From Thiohalobacter sp. IOR34 (GTDB lineage: Bacteria; Pseudomonadota; Gammaproteobacteria; Thiohalobacterales; Thiohalobacteraceae): 64,000 nucleotides of DNA. The notes below the pieces were generated by a model. The model had not been told where the DNA came from. It did no database searches and was given only the letters and a program-made list of their open reading frames with translations. The stretch spans positions 1,337,438 through 1,401,437 of the forward strand of contig NZ_CP128988.1 in the NCBI RefSeq assembly GCF_030406045.1, written 5' to 3'. Positions 47,953 through 57,146 of the stretch are shown here, piece by piece (positions within the stretch are counted from its first letter, which is position 1; every line of letters starts with the position of its first letter). Both the position numbers and the translations under genes were made by a program.

Positions 47953-49563
47953 ATGTTTATCTATTCGAGCAAGATGTTGAAGCCATTGCTGACAATCGGA
48001 TTTGTCTTTAGCTCCGGATTATCCCGTATCAGAGATGCATTCCTGTTCATGAAGATGCTCGCAAAAGATGCGGCCAAGCTCAGGGAAAAGGCGGCAACAC
48101 TCAATGATGAACTCAGGGCGGCGTTGGAGTCGGATAGTGGTGGGGAGGCATTTGACCCAGGAAGGAAAACGATATTCTTGGTAGTTACTTGTGGGCAGGC
48201 GGTGCGAACCATCCTGGTTTCAGGCTTGCTGGGAAAGCTTAGAGAACGTTACAACATAGTCATCTTTTCTCCCTATTACAGATCCGAGCATTTTCTTAAC
48301 AGCTACAAGGCGGAAAATGTCAGGGTGCTTCCCTGGTTCGACAATTATACCCTGCGGCTTGAGTTTCTGGCTGCGTATTACCATATGCACTGTAGTTCTT
48401 CGGGGACGCTGAAGAGCATCATGGAGAATATAGAGGTCAATGCAAAACAGGGGTCCTCGAAAAAGATTCGTAACGCAGCCCGTCGTCAGTACAAGATGCT
48501 GAATTTCTCAGTTTTGGTCGGCAAGCTGTTCGGGCGCAAGACCCTGTCAGGTGTGCATCAGATATTTCTATGGGCTGTGCTGCCACATGGCATGTTCAGA
48601 ATGTTGTTTGATCGCTTCAGCCCGGAGCTTGTACTGTCTACTGCGGCACACCACAGCGCTAGCTGGCCTCTGACGCACTATGCTCAGGATCAAGGTGTCG
48701 TTACTGCGGCATATGTTATCTCCTGGGATAATTTGACCACCAAGACCCTGCTCGATGAACACGTGGATCACTATCTGGTATGGAGCGATGAAATGCTAAC
48801 GGAAATGCAAGAGCATTTTCCATTCATTGAGGCGCAAGCACATGTGGTTGGTTCGCCGCAGTTCGATATGTATTTCAATAAAGAAGGACTTGTACCAAGA
48901 GACGAATTTGTGCAGAGCATGGGTCTCAATCCTGATCTCCCTTATATTCTGTATGCTACCAATACACCGATTGCCATGCCAGAAGAACCGCAGATCATCA
49001 AGGAATATTGGGAGGCTATCCAGAAAACAGATCTTGCAGGCAAGGTCAGCCTTGTAGTCCGTCTACATCCCAAGGACATGATTTCAAGATATGAAGAGCT
49101 CGGAGAGCTGCCAGATATCGCAATCACTCTTGCGGGGCCACCTGAGTGGGAAGGTGCTGATAAGTGGCTTCCTGATCAGGAGATCATGGCATATATGCTC
49201 AATCAGATGGCGCATGCATCTGTAAGCATCAATGTGGCCTCAACGATGAGCCTCGAGGGCTTTTGTCTGGGGTTGCCAACATTGAATGTTGCCTATACCA
49301 CGGCCACGAATAAGAAGCGAGAAAATCTTTTGTGGAGTTTTGAAATGTACCATAGCAGTGACCATTACAAGGCATTGGTTGATGAGGGTGCGGTGCTTGT
49401 AGCGCATTCGAAGGAAGAATTGATAAATGCCACAAAAGAAAGTCTGAAGCATGGCGCTACAAGGAAGGAAGCGATGCAGAAAGTGTTGTCACAGAAGGTC
49501 TCATATTGTGATGGAAGCTCTTCCGAAAGGTTCTCTCAAGTAATTGGCGAGATAATCTCCTGA
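47953..49563 (+). CDS. GT-B fold transferase, CDP-glycerol-transferase/epimerase-like (paralogue 2)
   Basis: 536 residues from ATG 47953. An N-terminal hydrophobic stretch (LLTIGFVFSSGL) and a coiled-coil segment (AAKLREKAATLNDELRAALE) precede the catalytic part: VTAAYVISWDNLTTKTLLDE, HYLVWSDEMLTEM, VVGSPQFDMYF, LVVRLHPKDM and SINVASTMSLEGFCLGLPTL. It shares motif order with 39453 and 49660. The His in RLHPKD probably contacts the donor phosphate. The likely role is surface-sugar transfer at the inner membrane; the substrate is unknown. Confidence 0.72.
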   Translation: MFIYSSKMLKPLLTIGFVFSSGLSRIRDAFLFMKMLAKDAAKLREKAATLNDELRAALESDSGGEAFDPGRKTIFLVVTCGQAVRTILVSGLLGKLRERYNIVIFSPYYRSEHFLNSYKAENVRVLPWFDNYTLRLEFLAAYYHMHCSSSGTLKSIMENIEVNAKQGSSKKIRNAARRQYKMLNFSVLVGKLFGRKTLSGVHQIFLWAVLPHGMFRMLFDRFSPELVLSTAAHHSASWPLTHYAQDQGVVTAAYVISWDNLTTKTLLDEHVDHYLVWSDEMLTEMQEHFPFIEAQAHVVGSPQFDMYFNKEGLVPRDEFVQSMGLNPDLPYILYATNTPIAMPEEPQIIKEYWEAIQKTDLAGKVSLVVRLHPKDMISRYEELGELPDIAITLAGPPEWEGADKWLPDQEIMAYMLNQMAHASVSINVASTMSLEGFCLGLPTLNVAYTTATNKKRENLLWSFEMYHSSDHYKALVDEGAVLVAHSKEELINATKESLKHGATRKEAMQKVLSQKVSYCDGSSSERFSQVIGEIIS

Positions 49564-49659
49564 ACAGTTTGCTTGGCATAGCTCTGGAATATATTTGATA
49601 TTGGAATACAGGTAAGCGGTAGCTCCTGAATCCATCGTAGGGAAATAGCAGTTGCTGAC

Positions 49660-51315
49660 ATGTCGATATTCGAAACCAGATTGATCGATGCGCTTAAACT
49701 TGGTGTATCCATGTCCAGGCGCATGGATTCCAATGTATTCCAGAAATCGCTAAAGGTGGTTTGCTCTGCATACCCTCAGGACTTGCCGCTCGAATTTTCA
49801 GATGTAAAACGTCTGGTACGAAGAGGGATATATGTTGCGCAGCAGGATATGATTGCTGAATCATGCGCAGCATGGCCCGTCCGCAGTAGGTTTAATAGAC
49901 TTTTCAGAAGGGAATCGCGGCCGAGAATAGGCATGCTGGTTCCTGATGGTCAATCTGCAAGGACATTTTTGCTATCTGATGTCTACAGGAAGCTGAACAA
50001 ATGGGCTGAGGTAATCGTCCTGTCGCCATTTGATGAACTTTGGACTCTGGATGGAAACCTGCCACCTGAGAAGCTATACAGGATACCCTCGCCAAAACGT
50101 CAGCCACTGGAAACGCTGCTTCGGTATTCAGGTTATCGTGTCAGCAATAGCCCAACACATAAAATATATCAGAACAATCTGGATGAATCCTACGCCAGGG
50201 CTCTGCAACAAGGCAAACTGGACAAAAATCTACAGATCTGGAATTTATCGGAGAGATTCTCAACCATCGAATCGTACCAATCCTTGTATGCGTTTGTGAT
50301 GTATATCTATGGCGCGACGACACCTCTGGGTCAAGCAAGAAAGGAATTGTCACGGCTGAAGCTTTCACTGCTGCTGAATACCAACTGTATATCCTGGATT
50401 TCCAAAATCTGGACGAGGGCCGCAGCAATCGAGTCGTTGCCTGTGGTTTCGAATGTGGTTTCCTGGGATAACGTGTCCACCAAATGGCTTATCGATGAGT
50501 TCGCGGCACAATATCTGGTATGGAGCCAGGAGATGGATCAGGATTTCGATATGAGTCTTCCACATTTCCGTAACAAGCAGCGTCGCATCGTTGGTTCGCC
50601 TCAATTTGAAGCAATCACTCAGAAGAGAGGGCTTGTTCCAAAGGAGGAGTTTTTCAGGCATTTTGGTCTGGATGTTAATAAGCCATTGATTCTGTATACG
50701 ACGGGATCGAAGACGACATTCCCTGCAGAGCCACAGTTTCTTAATGATTTTCTTGCCCATTGGAAGGAGCATTATTCAGACAGGTTTCAATGCATGGTAA
50801 GAATGCATCCCAAGGATCGGTCTGAGCGGTATGATGAACTGCGTTCCAAATATAATAATGTTGCCTTTACCTATGCAGGCAAGAGCCTCCAGAACGATAA
50901 TCAATGGGTACCAAGTCCAAACGATATCGATCTGTTGGTAAATCAACTCCATCATTCTGATGTCATCGTAAATGTTGCATCAACAATGACGCTTGAAGGC
51001 TTTGCTGCGGGGAAACCATCGGTCAATATCGGTTTCGACCTGGGGCTAATCAATAGCCTGCACTACCCGCTAAGGGATTATTACAAATCTCGACATTATC
51101 GAGATCTTGTTGATATGGATGCGGTTTATCTTGCCAACAATTATGAGGAGTTCTATGCGATGCTGGAAAAGGCATTGGCCCACCCTGATGAAAAGCGCCA
51201 TAATCAGAAGCATGTTCTGAAAATGAAGTGTGATGATGTGACAGCGTCATCAGACAGGATAAATGCCAGCATCGCTGATTTCGTCGCTCATCGGTTGGGT
51301 GAGGGTAGGTTGTAG
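49660..51315 (+). CDS. GT-B fold transferase, CDP-glycerol-transferase/epimerase-like (paralogue 3)
   Basis: 551 residues from ATG 49660. Motifs parallel the previous gene: VVSNVVSWDNVSTKWLIDE, QYLVWSQEMDQDF, IVGSPQFEAI, CMVRMHPKDRSERYDEL and VIVNVASTMTLEGFAAGKPS. The N-terminal half differs, with MLVPDGQSARTFLLSDVYRKL at the start of the first Rossmann domain. It probably arose with 47953 by tandem duplication and divergence. An acceptor-specificity difference is expected from the variable N-terminal half. Confidence 0.72.
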   Translation: MSIFETRLIDALKLGVSMSRRMDSNVFQKSLKVVCSAYPQDLPLEFSDVKRLVRRGIYVAQQDMIAESCAAWPVRSRFNRLFRRESRPRIGMLVPDGQSARTFLLSDVYRKLNKWAEVIVLSPFDELWTLDGNLPPEKLYRIPSPKRQPLETLLRYSGYRVSNSPTHKIYQNNLDESYARALQQGKLDKNLQIWNLSERFSTIESYQSLYAFVMYIYGATTPLGQARKELSRLKLSLLLNTNCISWISKIWTRAAAIESLPVVSNVVSWDNVSTKWLIDEFAAQYLVWSQEMDQDFDMSLPHFRNKQRRIVGSPQFEAITQKRGLVPKEEFFRHFGLDVNKPLILYTTGSKTTFPAEPQFLNDFLAHWKEHYSDRFQCMVRMHPKDRSERYDELRSKYNNVAFTYAGKSLQNDNQWVPSPNDIDLLVNQLHHSDVIVNVASTMTLEGFAAGKPSVNIGFDLGLINSLHYPLRDYYKSRHYRDLVDMDAVYLANNYEEFYAMLEKALAHPDEKRHNQKHVLKMKCDDVTASSDRINASIADFVAHRLGEGRL

Positions 51316-51347
51316 AGGCTAGAATCCGCCGCTGCGATACCTATATT

Positions 51348-52343
51348 ATGAATCATTATATTATCACATATCATTATATTCGTGATGACAATCCATATAA
51401 TGTCAATGCATTGCGGATTTCTGATTTTGAAAAACAGTTGAACTATTTCATTGATAATTTTTCCCCGCTTTATCCCAATGATCTATTGAATGCTGTTGAG
51501 CAGAACAGCGAGCCGCCACCTGGTTTCCTGCTCACTTTCGATGACGGCCTTAAAGAACATTACAAGGTGGCATACAGGCTATTGAGAGAGCGGGGGCTTT
51601 CAGGGATATTTTTCCCTAACATTTCGCATCTGATTGGCGGCAATATTCCCTTGGTCAACAAGCTGCAGGTAGTGCTTGGAAAGCTTGGTATAAAGAAGTT
51701 GGAACAGTATCTTCTGGATAGATATAAGACGCATCCCCAAGGCCGCAGATTGAATGCTATTCCCTCCGCGCCAGTAAAAATCAAGAGACTGGACAACATG
51801 CGGGTTCAGAACATCAAGTATTTCATGAATTTTACTCTTGATGAGCATGTCAGTAATGATCTGATCAATGACATTTTTGAGGGAGTTGTCGGGGATGTTC
51901 GTCGCTATATAGCCGAGAACTTCCTCACCGAGCGCGAGATACTGGAAATGCATGATAATGGGATGGTCTTTGGCGGGCACAGTGTGACGCATCCATACTT
52001 GACTTCAGTAGATTATGCAAGAAAAGAGTATGAAATCCTTGAGTCAATAAATTATCTAAGCTCCATGCTGGGTGATACGGTCAAGTATTTCTGTTATCCC
52101 TACGGACATTTTGATACCGATTGTAAAAAAATATTGGGTAAGTCGGATGTGTCGCTTGCATTCACGACAACGCCAGAAATCCACTTTGGTGCGAGCCAAA
52201 GATACTCAATAGGCAGGTACGATACCATTCATTTCCCACCTGTTGGTTCACTAGGGCCTGTGAACACTACCCCAATGGGCTCTGTTGCGTCAGAAAAAGC
52301 GCCAATCAAGGCGCGGGGAGAGCGGTTTGGTGACGCCAAATGA
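51348..52343 (+). CDS. Polysaccharide deacetylase-family protein
   Basis: 331 residues. NodB-type carbohydrate esterase 4 motifs: LLTFDDGLKEHY (catalytic and metal Asp), GGHSVTHPYL (the H-S-x3-H metal site), and YPYGHFD. An insertion of about 100 residues separates the first two motifs. It probably removes acetyl groups from a glycan or its precursor. There is no signal peptide, so it would act in the cytoplasm. The last 20 or so codons lie within a palindromic element and look foreign to the family. Confidence 0.85.
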   Translation: MNHYIITYHYIRDDNPYNVNALRISDFEKQLNYFIDNFSPLYPNDLLNAVEQNSEPPPGFLLTFDDGLKEHYKVAYRLLRERGLSGIFFPNISHLIGGNIPLVNKLQVVLGKLGIKKLEQYLLDRYKTHPQGRRLNAIPSAPVKIKRLDNMRVQNIKYFMNFTLDEHVSNDLINDIFEGVVGDVRRYIAENFLTEREILEMHDNGMVFGGHSVTHPYLTSVDYARKEYEILESINYLSSMLGDTVKYFCYPYGHFDTDCKKILGKSDVSLAFTTTPEIHFGASQRYSIGRYDTIHFPPVGSLGPVNTTPMGSVASEKAPIKARGERFGDAK

Positions 52344-52372
52344 ACGACGAGCAACGCGGAGTGGTGCTTTTT
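52289..52372. repeat. Inverted-repeat element over the deacetylase 3' end
   Basis: GAAAAAGCGCC near 52290 and GGTGCTTTTTC ending near 52372 are imperfect inverted repeats enclosing about 60 bases that are much richer in GC than the gene. A second stem GCGCC/GGCGC is nested at the left end. The element covers the last codons and the stop of the deacetylase gene. Confidence 0.5.
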
Positions 52373-52597
52373 CAGGTGCAACCCGCAGGGCTGGGGCTCT
52401 TTTCCCGCCCAGCGGCGTTATCATTCGCACGGGTAGACTGATAACACCTCGCTCATTCTGCCTTGCTGGACGGAAAAACAGCCCCGGCAGAACCCATTGG
52501 GATCGTGTTAACAGGCCCTGGCAGCAAATCACAATTGACAACACCCCCTGAGCTTTATCTATTGCGGCCAGCAACTGGATTAAAGGGTAGGCAGAAG

Positions 52598-54565
52598 ATG
52601 AGTGAAATATCCAGTGATGTGCTGAATGACGAGGCATATACCAAATACCCGAAATATCACGTATACCGTGATTGTGCCAAGCTGATTTTTCATTTCAAGC
52701 CATTGGCATTGCAGCTTGTTGTGTTTGGTTTTCTCGGCGCTGGATTCCGTATGCTAATGATGTATGTGTTATCCGGTCTTGGTAGATATGCTGAGGGTGG
52801 CATTGATGCCGGCGAATTGCTGCTAATCGTTGCAGGTGTATTGCTTTCTGGTATTGGAATCTATGGTGCAGGATATCTTATTGCCGTCAAAAGCCAGGAT
52901 ATTATCAGGGATGTGCAAACCCACCTGATATTTTCTGCATCGAAGGAATTGTGCGAGTCGGACTGCAGGCCTATAGGTCGCAATGATCGGCTCGACCTGA
53001 TGCTGTTGCTTAGACAAGACGTCAGGGCGATACGGACAATTGCTCTAAATCTCATAAAAATGTTTGTCAATTCCATTTACGCCTTGTCTATTTACGCAAT
53101 GTTGGTATATCTGAACTGGCAGTTGGCAGTAATTCTTCCGCTGCTTATTTTGCCATTATTGTTGCTGATCATTCGGGTCAACAAGAAGATAATAAATGAA
53201 TCGATCAATGTCAGAGCGCATATTGTAAGGAATGCAGGAACTACCGGACGGTTCATCCGTTCATTGCCATATTTGCGCATGTTTGATAATCGTGGAATAG
53301 CTGCAAACATGATCACGAGCATGATGATCGAACGTTTTCAGCTAAGAAGGAGGCTGGCAGAGCTAAAGGCATTTAATGTTTTTCTGTTTGGTGTGGCAGG
53401 AACCATTGGATTGTCTGCAATTATCTGGCTCACACTCGATACTGATGATGTGGCGGAATTGACAGGGCAATATGCAGCTGCATTTATCGGATTCATCATG
53501 CTGCAACAAATAGTTTCAGTAATCCTGGCTACTGTCGGAAAAAATAATGAAATGCTGCCTATCGCCCGTCATTTCTTTAGCAGGCTCGGTGAGTGGTCCT
53601 CTGTGGGTACGAATGAAGGGGGGAAGCTGAAGATTCCTGACCAGTTGGATGAAGTACGATATTCAGGCTATCGGCCAAAAGATTCAGACAGGCAAATAAC
53701 AGGTTGGGATTTCAAATTGCATCCACAACACGTATATGCTGTGGTGTCGATTAGATCGCCTTCATTTGAGAGGATGGCAGAATCATTTACTGAGGGTGCA
53801 TTTCTGAGCGATGACCATGTCTATATCAATGATATACCCATAAACAAATTCCATCCTGATGAGCTTGTCAAACTGGTCGATATTTTTACAGAAGACTCGA
53901 CGACCTTTCCAATGACGATCAGGGAAAATATTTTGCTGGTCAATAGCAAAGTGTCTGATGACGAATTTAAGGAAATAAACAGCATATTGAAGCTTGATGA
54001 AGCTTTTAATGATCTGTCAAGTGGATTGGATACGAGGGTCTCTGTTTCTGATGATGATCTTTCAGGCGAGCAACTGGCCAAAATATCCTTGGCCAGGTTG
54101 ATGCTTTCACCAGCAAGAATCTTCTTTATAGATTTAAATCTGTTTCATGAGTTGCCTAAAGTAGAGATCGTTAAAATAATTGATTATATAAAGAAGAGGA
54201 AAAGGGCAGCTTTTATATTGGTCAAACCGGCATTGCTCAAGGATCTTGATATGTGTGACCGGTTGCTTTTTTTCAAGAAAGACGACCTCATGTTTGATGC
54301 TGATATAGGTGATCTGGAAGATAAAAAGCAAAAACACTATTTTTATATTAATCCGCATCCCGATGTCTGTCATGCCGTGCAGAAATTAAAGAACCCAGAC
54401 GACTGGCCAACCTTTATCAGGGCGGTTCTTGCTTATGAGGCTTTTGTTGATCGCGTTAATTACGAATTTGATGGTGTAATAAAGTACCTAGGTAAAAAGC
54501 CCAAGCAGCCTGGCGAAAATCTCGATATTGAGATTGAAGAAGACTCTGAGTTGGAAGGGTTATAG
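52598..54565 (+). CDS. ABC-exporter-like membrane protein with a degenerate nucleotide-binding domain
   Basis: 655 residues from ATG 52598. Residues 30-330 hold about six transmembrane helices in type I exporter arrangement. The C-terminal domain keeps a signature-like LSGEQLAKISLARLML and a Walker-B-like RIFFIDLN, but where the Walker A P-loop should be (after HPQHVYAVVSIRS) there is no GxxGxGK(S/T). An acidic tail of about 70 residues ends the protein. It cannot bind ATP in the usual way, so it may act as a scaffold, or partner with an intact subunit elsewhere. It is the only transporter-like gene of the locus. Confidence 0.8.
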   Translation: MSEISSDVLNDEAYTKYPKYHVYRDCAKLIFHFKPLALQLVVFGFLGAGFRMLMMYVLSGLGRYAEGGIDAGELLLIVAGVLLSGIGIYGAGYLIAVKSQDIIRDVQTHLIFSASKELCESDCRPIGRNDRLDLMLLLRQDVRAIRTIALNLIKMFVNSIYALSIYAMLVYLNWQLAVILPLLILPLLLLIIRVNKKIINESINVRAHIVRNAGTTGRFIRSLPYLRMFDNRGIAANMITSMMIERFQLRRRLAELKAFNVFLFGVAGTIGLSAIIWLTLDTDDVAELTGQYAAAFIGFIMLQQIVSVILATVGKNNEMLPIARHFFSRLGEWSSVGTNEGGKLKIPDQLDEVRYSGYRPKDSDRQITGWDFKLHPQHVYAVVSIRSPSFERMAESFTEGAFLSDDHVYINDIPINKFHPDELVKLVDIFTEDSTTFPMTIRENILLVNSKVSDDEFKEINSILKLDEAFNDLSSGLDTRVSVSDDDLSGEQLAKISLARLMLSPARIFFIDLNLFHELPKVEIVKIIDYIKKRKRAAFILVKPALLKDLDMCDRLLFFKKDDLMFDADIGDLEDKKQKHYFYINPHPDVCHAVQKLKNPDDWPTFIRAVLAYEAFVDRVNYEFDGVIKYLGKKPKQPGENLDIEIEEDSELEGL

Positions 54566-54813
54566 GTTGGGTTATGCAGATCGTTGCATACTGGATATGG
54601 GGTTAGGGTTGAAGATCGACCGTCAATGCCGTCGATAAGGCCCGCGATGGCTGTAATGTTGAATTGTTATCGTTGGATCTGCAAATGGATGCTGAGAGTA
54701 TAGAAAAAAGAATCCATCTTGGTCTCGTCATCAGGGCTGTCGGTTATGGAAGCCATTTCGGGTGAGCAGCGTAAAGGCTGCAGCTTGTTAAGACCTGGGC
54801 TGATATTGTCTCC

Positions 54814-55917
54814 ATGCCTTTGTGTGCGTTCAATCTGCTCTATATCCGCCCTGGTTATCAGGGCGGAACCGCGCGCTATGCAATAGAGTTACTTCATCAT
54901 CTATCTGATCTCGCGGCTCATGAGATTGTGGTCTATGCGCAGGAAGGCCTCTTTGGCGGTGGCGAGATTCCGTTCAGAAACGCCAGGCTTGTCGAAACAC
55001 CAGCGTTTCCGAGTCTTGTCCTGCGTGTTGCCTATGAGCAGATTTGTCTGCCCTTTCTGCTGAAAAGAGATCGTGTCGATCTGCTGCTTTCCCCTGGCTT
55101 TGTCACCCCCTTGTGGGGAAACTGCAAGAAGGTGATTACCGTCCATGATCTCTACTATATGAAATATCCGCACTATGTGCGTCCCTGGCAGCGGCGCTAC
55201 CTGCGGGTATTTGTTCCGCTGGGGCTCCGAGTGTGTGATGCAGTCGTTGCCGTTTCCGAAACAACCAGACGTGATCTCGCTGATGCCTATCCCTGGGCAA
55301 CAGCCAGGATGCACAGGATCTATCCCGGCATCGACAGGAAGAAATTCTCATGCAGCGGCATGGACAGGCACGATGAGGCGAGATATTTTCTGATGGTCGG
55401 CAATCTGACGCCGAACAAGAACGTTGAGCTGGTGATCGATGCAATGCGCTTGCTGGCGGTCTCCCATGGTGGCTGCAAGCTCAAGATCGTTGGTTCGGAT
55501 CCTTCCTCGCGTATCGATGCAGGGCAGCTGCGGGCCGAGGGTATCGATGTGGAACTCTTGACAGGAATCCCGGACGAGCAGCTCAGACTGCTGTATTGTA
55601 ATGCGACTTGCCTGATCCAGGCATCGAAATATGAAGGATTTGGCCTGCCGGTCCTGGAGGCAATGGCGGCCGGGCTGCCTGTCGTGGCGAGCACGGCTGA
55701 TTCACTAAGCGAAATAGCAGGTGACGCAGCATTGTATTTTCCGCCGGATTCCCCCAGCCAGCTTGCCAGCCAGCTCGACCGCTTGATGCAGGATGGCTCA
55801 CTGCGCAAGGAGCTGGTCGACAAGGGTTTCGAGAACCTGGAACGCTTCTCCTGGAGCGATAGCGCCAGCCAAACAGCCGGGCTTTTTTCCAGGATACTTG
55901 GCGGATGTGGTGCCTGA
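54814..55917 (+). CDS. Glycosyltransferase family 4
   Basis: 367 residues. GT-B fold: the N-terminal YQGGTARYAIELLHHLS acceptor region, ITVHDLYYMKYP, VSETTRRDLADAYPW, then FLMVGNLTPNKNVELVIDAM and the E-x7-E motif in ASKYEGFGLPVLEAMAAGLPVV. It probably transfers mannose or a related sugar from GDP- or UDP-donor to the growing repeat unit. The upstream gap (54566-54813) shows no gene. Confidence 0.9.
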   Translation: MPLCAFNLLYIRPGYQGGTARYAIELLHHLSDLAAHEIVVYAQEGLFGGGEIPFRNARLVETPAFPSLVLRVAYEQICLPFLLKRDRVDLLLSPGFVTPLWGNCKKVITVHDLYYMKYPHYVRPWQRRYLRVFVPLGLRVCDAVVAVSETTRRDLADAYPWATARMHRIYPGIDRKKFSCSGMDRHDEARYFLMVGNLTPNKNVELVIDAMRLLAVSHGGCKLKIVGSDPSSRIDAGQLRAEGIDVELLTGIPDEQLRLLYCNATCLIQASKYEGFGLPVLEAMAAGLPVVASTADSLSEIAGDAALYFPPDSPSQLASQLDRLMQDGSLRKELVDKGFENLERFSWSDSASQTAGLFSRILGGCGA

Positions 55918-55939
55918 AACGGCCTCGGATAAGCAGGAT

Positions 55940-57064
55940 ATGCGGATATTACACGTATACAGGACCTATTTTCCCGATACCCAGGGTGGCCTCGAGGAAT
56001 CGATTCGTCAGATCTGCAGAAGTACAGGAGATTATGGCGCAGAATGCCGTATCTTCACCCTGTCCCGTACCGCAAGACCCAGGGAGATTCTCAGAGAAGA
56101 GGCGAGAGTATTCAGAAGGCCGCTCAGTTTCGAGGTGGCTTCCTGCGGTTTTGGTCTGACATCCCTGCCGACGTTCAATCAATTGGTCACATGGTCGGAT
56201 CTGGTCCATTACCACTATCCATGGCCCTTCGCCGATATTCTTCATCTGCTCGGCAGGGTATCCAAGCCGTCTGTCGTGACTTATCACTCGGACATCGTTC
56301 GTCAGCGCTTCCTGGGAGCGTTGTACATGCCTCTCAGGGACAGGTTTCTTTCCTCCATGGACAGGATCGTGGCCACCTCACCCAACTATTTTGCCACCAG
56401 CAACACCCTGGGGCGTTTCTCGGAAAAGGTCGAGGTCATCCCCCTGGGGGTCGATGATGCGAGCTATCCATCACCGGATGAGGGTCTGGTCGACAGGATG
56501 CGACACGAGGTGGGCGAGGGATTTTTTCTGTTCATCGGTGTGCTCCGCTATTACAAGGGCCTGCATGTCCTGCTCGATGCCATGAAGGGCGCGGCCTTCA
56601 GGCTGATCATCGTGGGTGCCGGGCCTGTCAAGAAGGCGCTGTTGGAACAGGCGAAGCGCCTGGGTCTCGACAATGTCCGCTTCCTTGGCCGCATCACTGA
56701 CGAGGAGAAGGTCGCCTTGATCAAGCTGTCGAAGGCCATCGTGTTCCCTTCCCTGTTGCGCGCCGAGGCCTTCGGGATCACGCTGGTCGAGGGCGCAATG
56801 CTTGGCAAGCCGCTCATCTCGACAGAGATGGGCACAGGCACCAGCTATGTCAATGCGGATGGGGAATCTGGCATCGTCGTGCCGCCGGCCAACCCGGCGG
56901 CGCTGAGACAGGCCATGGAGAAACTGGCGTCGGATCCACCCTTGGCAGAGCGCATGGGCCAGGCGGCGAGATTGCGCTATGAATCCTATTTCACCGCCAG
57001 GCGGATGGGCCAGGCGTACATGGGGCTCTATGAGAATATCCTGAAGCAACGCCATGCCGGATAA
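55940..57064 (+). CDS. Glycosyltransferase family 4
   Basis: 374 residues from ATG 55940 (AGCAGG upstream), 22 bases after the previous gene. RILHVYRTYFPDTQGGLEESI is the acceptor-side start; VVTYHSDIVRQ, FFLFIGVLRYYKGLHVLLDAM and the E-x7-E motif RAEAFGITLVEGAMLGKPLI define GT4. It is mannosyltransferase-like in flavour. Its higher GC content marks the return toward backbone-type sequence. Confidence 0.9.
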   Translation: MRILHVYRTYFPDTQGGLEESIRQICRSTGDYGAECRIFTLSRTARPREILREEARVFRRPLSFEVASCGFGLTSLPTFNQLVTWSDLVHYHYPWPFADILHLLGRVSKPSVVTYHSDIVRQRFLGALYMPLRDRFLSSMDRIVATSPNYFATSNTLGRFSEKVEVIPLGVDDASYPSPDEGLVDRMRHEVGEGFFLFIGVLRYYKGLHVLLDAMKGAAFRLIIVGAGPVKKALLEQAKRLGLDNVRFLGRITDEEKVALIKLSKAIVFPSLLRAEAFGITLVEGAMLGKPLISTEMGTGTSYVNADGESGIVVPPANPAALRQAMEKLASDPPLAERMGQAARLRYESYFTARRMGQAYMGLYENILKQRHAG

Positions 57065-57146
57065 GTACGACAGGGCATCCTGATTCACGCCCGGTCCTGA
57101 ACCGGGGCACGGTTTCCATTCCCAGCCAGATCCATATGTCCTGACG

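Noticed and set aside
52344-52460. Possible integron attC site in the gap after the deacetylase
   Set aside because: No matching core sites (GTTRRRY with its partner) could be found.
52463-52597. N-terminal extension of the ABC-like protein by 45 codons
   Set aside because: The extension lies in the GC-rich scar sequence, has no family similarity, and ATG 52598 is followed by the expected sequence.
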